This document shows positions 7,005 to 7,476 of a stretch of DNA of 7,476 nt, piece after piece. The translations under genes and the position numbers were made by a program. Each line of letters opens with the position of its first letter. Within the stretch, counting starts at the first letter, position 1. Below the pieces are notes generated by a model. It had not been told where the DNA came from, made no database searches, and saw nothing but the letters and a program-made list of their open reading frames with translations. Origin of the DNA: Thermoanaerobaculaceae bacterium (GTDB taxonomy: Bacteria > Acidobacteriota > Thermoanaerobaculia > Thermoanaerobaculales > Thermoanaerobaculaceae); contig JALHTD010000325.1 of NCBI GenBank assembly GCA_022865555.1, positions 1-7,476 of the forward strand. Reading direction: 5' to 3'.

Positions 7005-7010
7005 AGCATA
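7005..7010 (-). promoter_or_regulatory. Candidate -10 element for the helicase (possible leaderless transcript)
   Basis: TATGCT on the minus strand lies six bases before the ATG at 6998, matches TATAAT at four positions and fits TANNNT. The start has no Shine-Dalgarno. There is no convincing -35 box 17-18 bp upstream. Transcription from this element would begin at or next to the start codon. Confidence 0.3.
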
Positions 7011-7019
7011 CCGCAGCAG

Positions 7020-7165
7020 TCGCTTGTAGTGAGCCACGAAGCACAGCGGAGTGGCGTCGATTGCCGGCCGCTCCCACGGCACTCCGGCTTCGCTGCGCCG
7101 CGCCTGCGGGCCTCACTACGAACTCTCGCTCGGATTCAGCCACGAAGCGCAGCGGAGCGGTGTCG
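7020..7165. repeat. 40-bp imperfect direct repeat, copies at 7020-7059 and 7126-7165
   Basis: Two copies lie in register 106 bp apart. Each has TCGCT, a variable 7-bp block, then a 28-bp core beginning AGCCACGAAGC (7032-7059 and 7138-7165). The cores differ at three positions out of 28, all transitions. The first copy overlaps the upstream extension of the helicase open frame, where it reads as a short pseudo-peptide. It looks like a dispersed intergenic repeat rather than coding sequence. Confidence 0.6.
7026..7119. repeat. Imperfect inverted repeat within the repeat element
   Basis: GTAGTGAG (7026-7033) is perfectly complementary to CTCACTAC (7112-7119). Inside it CGAAGC (7037-7042) pairs with GCTTCG (7087-7092). 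The whole segment could fold into one long GC-rich stem, so the layout is a forward unit, an inverted relative, then a second forward unit (7126-7165). Confidence 0.5.
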
Positions 7166-7192
7166 CTGACGCAGCTTCCTTCAGGAGACATG

Positions 7193-7207
7193 TGAGACAA
7201 AGTCTCA
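7193..7207. promoter_or_regulatory. Perfect palindrome TGAGAC-AAA-GTCTCA, candidate operator
   Basis: Six-base perfect arms are separated by AAA, which gives an odd-centred palindrome of the size bound by dimeric repressors. A further GAGACA direct copy lies at 7185-7190. It sits 34 bp upstream of the candidate -35 of the reductase gene, in a locally AT-richer patch. I do not recognise the regulator. As a hairpin the three-base loop is possible but no T-run follows. Confidence 0.35.
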
Positions 7208-7240
7208 ATTGGTAGATCGGCCGCGGCGAGAAGGCGCACG

Positions 7241-7269
7241 TTGCCAAAGCATTCGGCTGCACTTAGTAT
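7241..7269 (+). promoter_or_regulatory. Candidate sigma-70 promoter for the FAD/NAD-binding reductase subunit
   Basis: TTGCCA (7241-7246, five of six to TTGACA) is separated by exactly 17 bp from TAGTAT (7264-7269, four of six to TATAAT). Transcription would start near 7276, giving a leader of about 86 nt before the GTG at 7362. The overlapping TATGAT (7267-7272) is a better hexamer but would need a 20-bp spacer. This is the best promoter in the window. Confidence 0.45.
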
Positions 7270-7285
7270 GATTCGGTGCAGGGGG

Positions 7286-7317
7286 CCGGCACTCCTGGCG
7301 CCGGATTCGCGAGTCCG
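7286..7317 (+). other. Leader hairpins upstream of the reductase gene
   Basis: Two adjacent, mutually overlapping stems lie in the predicted leader. CCGGC (7286-7290) pairs with GCCGG (7300-7304). CGGATT (7302-7307) pairs with AGTCCG (7312-7317) around a CGCG loop with one G-U pair. They share bases 7302-7304, so only one can form at a time. No T-run follows. The stems could be chance in GC-rich DNA. Confidence 0.25.
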
Positions 7318-7361
7318 AACCGTCGCGCGTTGCCAAGCACTGCGGCGGCCCGGAGGCTTGA

Positions 7362-7476
7362 GTGTTCAAGGTAGTCACCAAAGAAGAAATCGCGCCCAAG
7401 TTCCACCGCTTCGTCGTCGAGGCGCCGGAGATCGCGCGCAAACACCGTCCCGGGCAGTTCGTCATGGTGCTCCCGA
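7362..7476 (+). CDS. FAD/NAD-binding reductase subunit, NfnA/SudB/PyrK-like, 5' fragment
   Basis: Thirty-eight codons are visible before the window ends. The peptide starts MFKVVTKEEIAPKFHRFVVE and continues to a PGQFVMVLP motif. This is the first beta-barrel segment of the ferredoxin-NADP reductase-like superfamily. The opening and the PGQFV motif match proteins annotated as sulfide/dihydroorotate dehydrogenase-like FAD/NAD-binding subunits, including the small subunit of NADH-dependent ferredoxin:NADP oxidoreductase. In those systems the next gene is usually a glutamate-synthase-small-subunit-like flavoprotein, which would lie to the right. The GTG start at 7362 is supported by GGAGG (7352-7356) 5 nt upstream. 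It is divergent from the helicase. The family call is fair, but the exact complex cannot be decided from 38 residues. Confidence 0.75.
   Translation, partial: MFKVVTKEEIAPKFHRFVVEAPEIARKHRPGQFVMVLP

Noticed and set aside
6999..7082. N-terminal extension of the helicase to a GTG at 7082
   Set aside because: The 28 extra residues are translated from the repeat element, there is no ribosome site, and the family normally starts close to the Q motif.
4785..7169. A 794-codon plus-strand open frame antisense to the helicase and the start of the GGT-like gene
   Set aside because: Composition is His/Arg/Val/Gly-rich low-complexity typical of the antisense of a high-GC gene, with no recognisable domain, while the opposite strand carries all SF1 helicase motifs.
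7183..7195. A Shine-Dalgarno-like AGGAG followed by ATG-TGA (start-stop)
   Set aside because: The spacing is only 2 nt and the start is immediately followed by a stop; it is most likely incidental to the palindrome.
7280..7300. Possible sigma-54 -24/-12 box around GGCACTCCTGGCGC
   Set aside because: The -12 half does not match TTGC and the upstream TTGCCA/TAGTAT pair with 17-bp spacing is a better promoter.
6841..7465. Minus-strand open frames over the divergent intergenic region and the reductase start
   Set aside because: They read through the repeat and antisense to the reductase gene and show no family features.

Overview
The window is GC-rich (about two thirds G+C by eye), bacterial and densely coding. 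It carries five protein-coding genes and the first 38 codons of a sixth. Long antisense open frames, strong G/C third positions and several non-ATG starts fit a high-GC, probably environmental lineage such as Myxococcota, Acidobacteriota or a related phylum. The sequence alone does not fix the phylum. I see no rRNA, tRNA, CRISPR array, transposase or integrase.

Layout, left to right. (1) A minus-strand pair: a COG1232-type FAD-dependent oxidoreductase (2195 to 870) followed after 23 bp by a MEMO-family protein with an apparent secretion signal (846 to beyond the left edge). (2) Divergent from this pair, a plus-strand DUF169 protein (2357-3076). The 161 bp between the two starts holds -10-like elements on both strands. 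(3) A 132-bp convergent intergenic region with nested inverted repeats. (4) A second minus-strand pair: a UvrD/Rep-type superfamily 1 helicase (6998 to 4932) overlapping by 14 bp a secreted gamma-glutamyltransferase-fold Ntn hydrolase (4945 to 3209). (5) A 363-bp divergent intergenic region with a GC-rich repeat element, a short perfect palindrome, a candidate sigma-70 promoter and leader hairpins. (6) The start of an FAD/NAD-binding reductase subunit (7362 to beyond the right edge) of the NfnA/SudB/PyrK-like type.

Most of the genes look like accessory or housekeeping functions with no shared pathway. I do not see a clear new multi-gene system. The strongest signals are: the GGT-like enzyme keeps the fold and autoprocessing region, has Ser where Thr is the usual nucleophile, and has lost nearly every residue that holds the gamma-glutamyl group in E. 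coli GGT; the MEMO protein appears to be exported; the helicase lacks the usual C-terminal UvrD/PcrA extension and its stop overlaps the start of a secreted enzyme; two genes have -10-like hexamers only 6-7 nt before the start codon, suggesting leaderless transcripts; and a 40-bp direct repeat surrounds an inverted copy upstream of the helicase.
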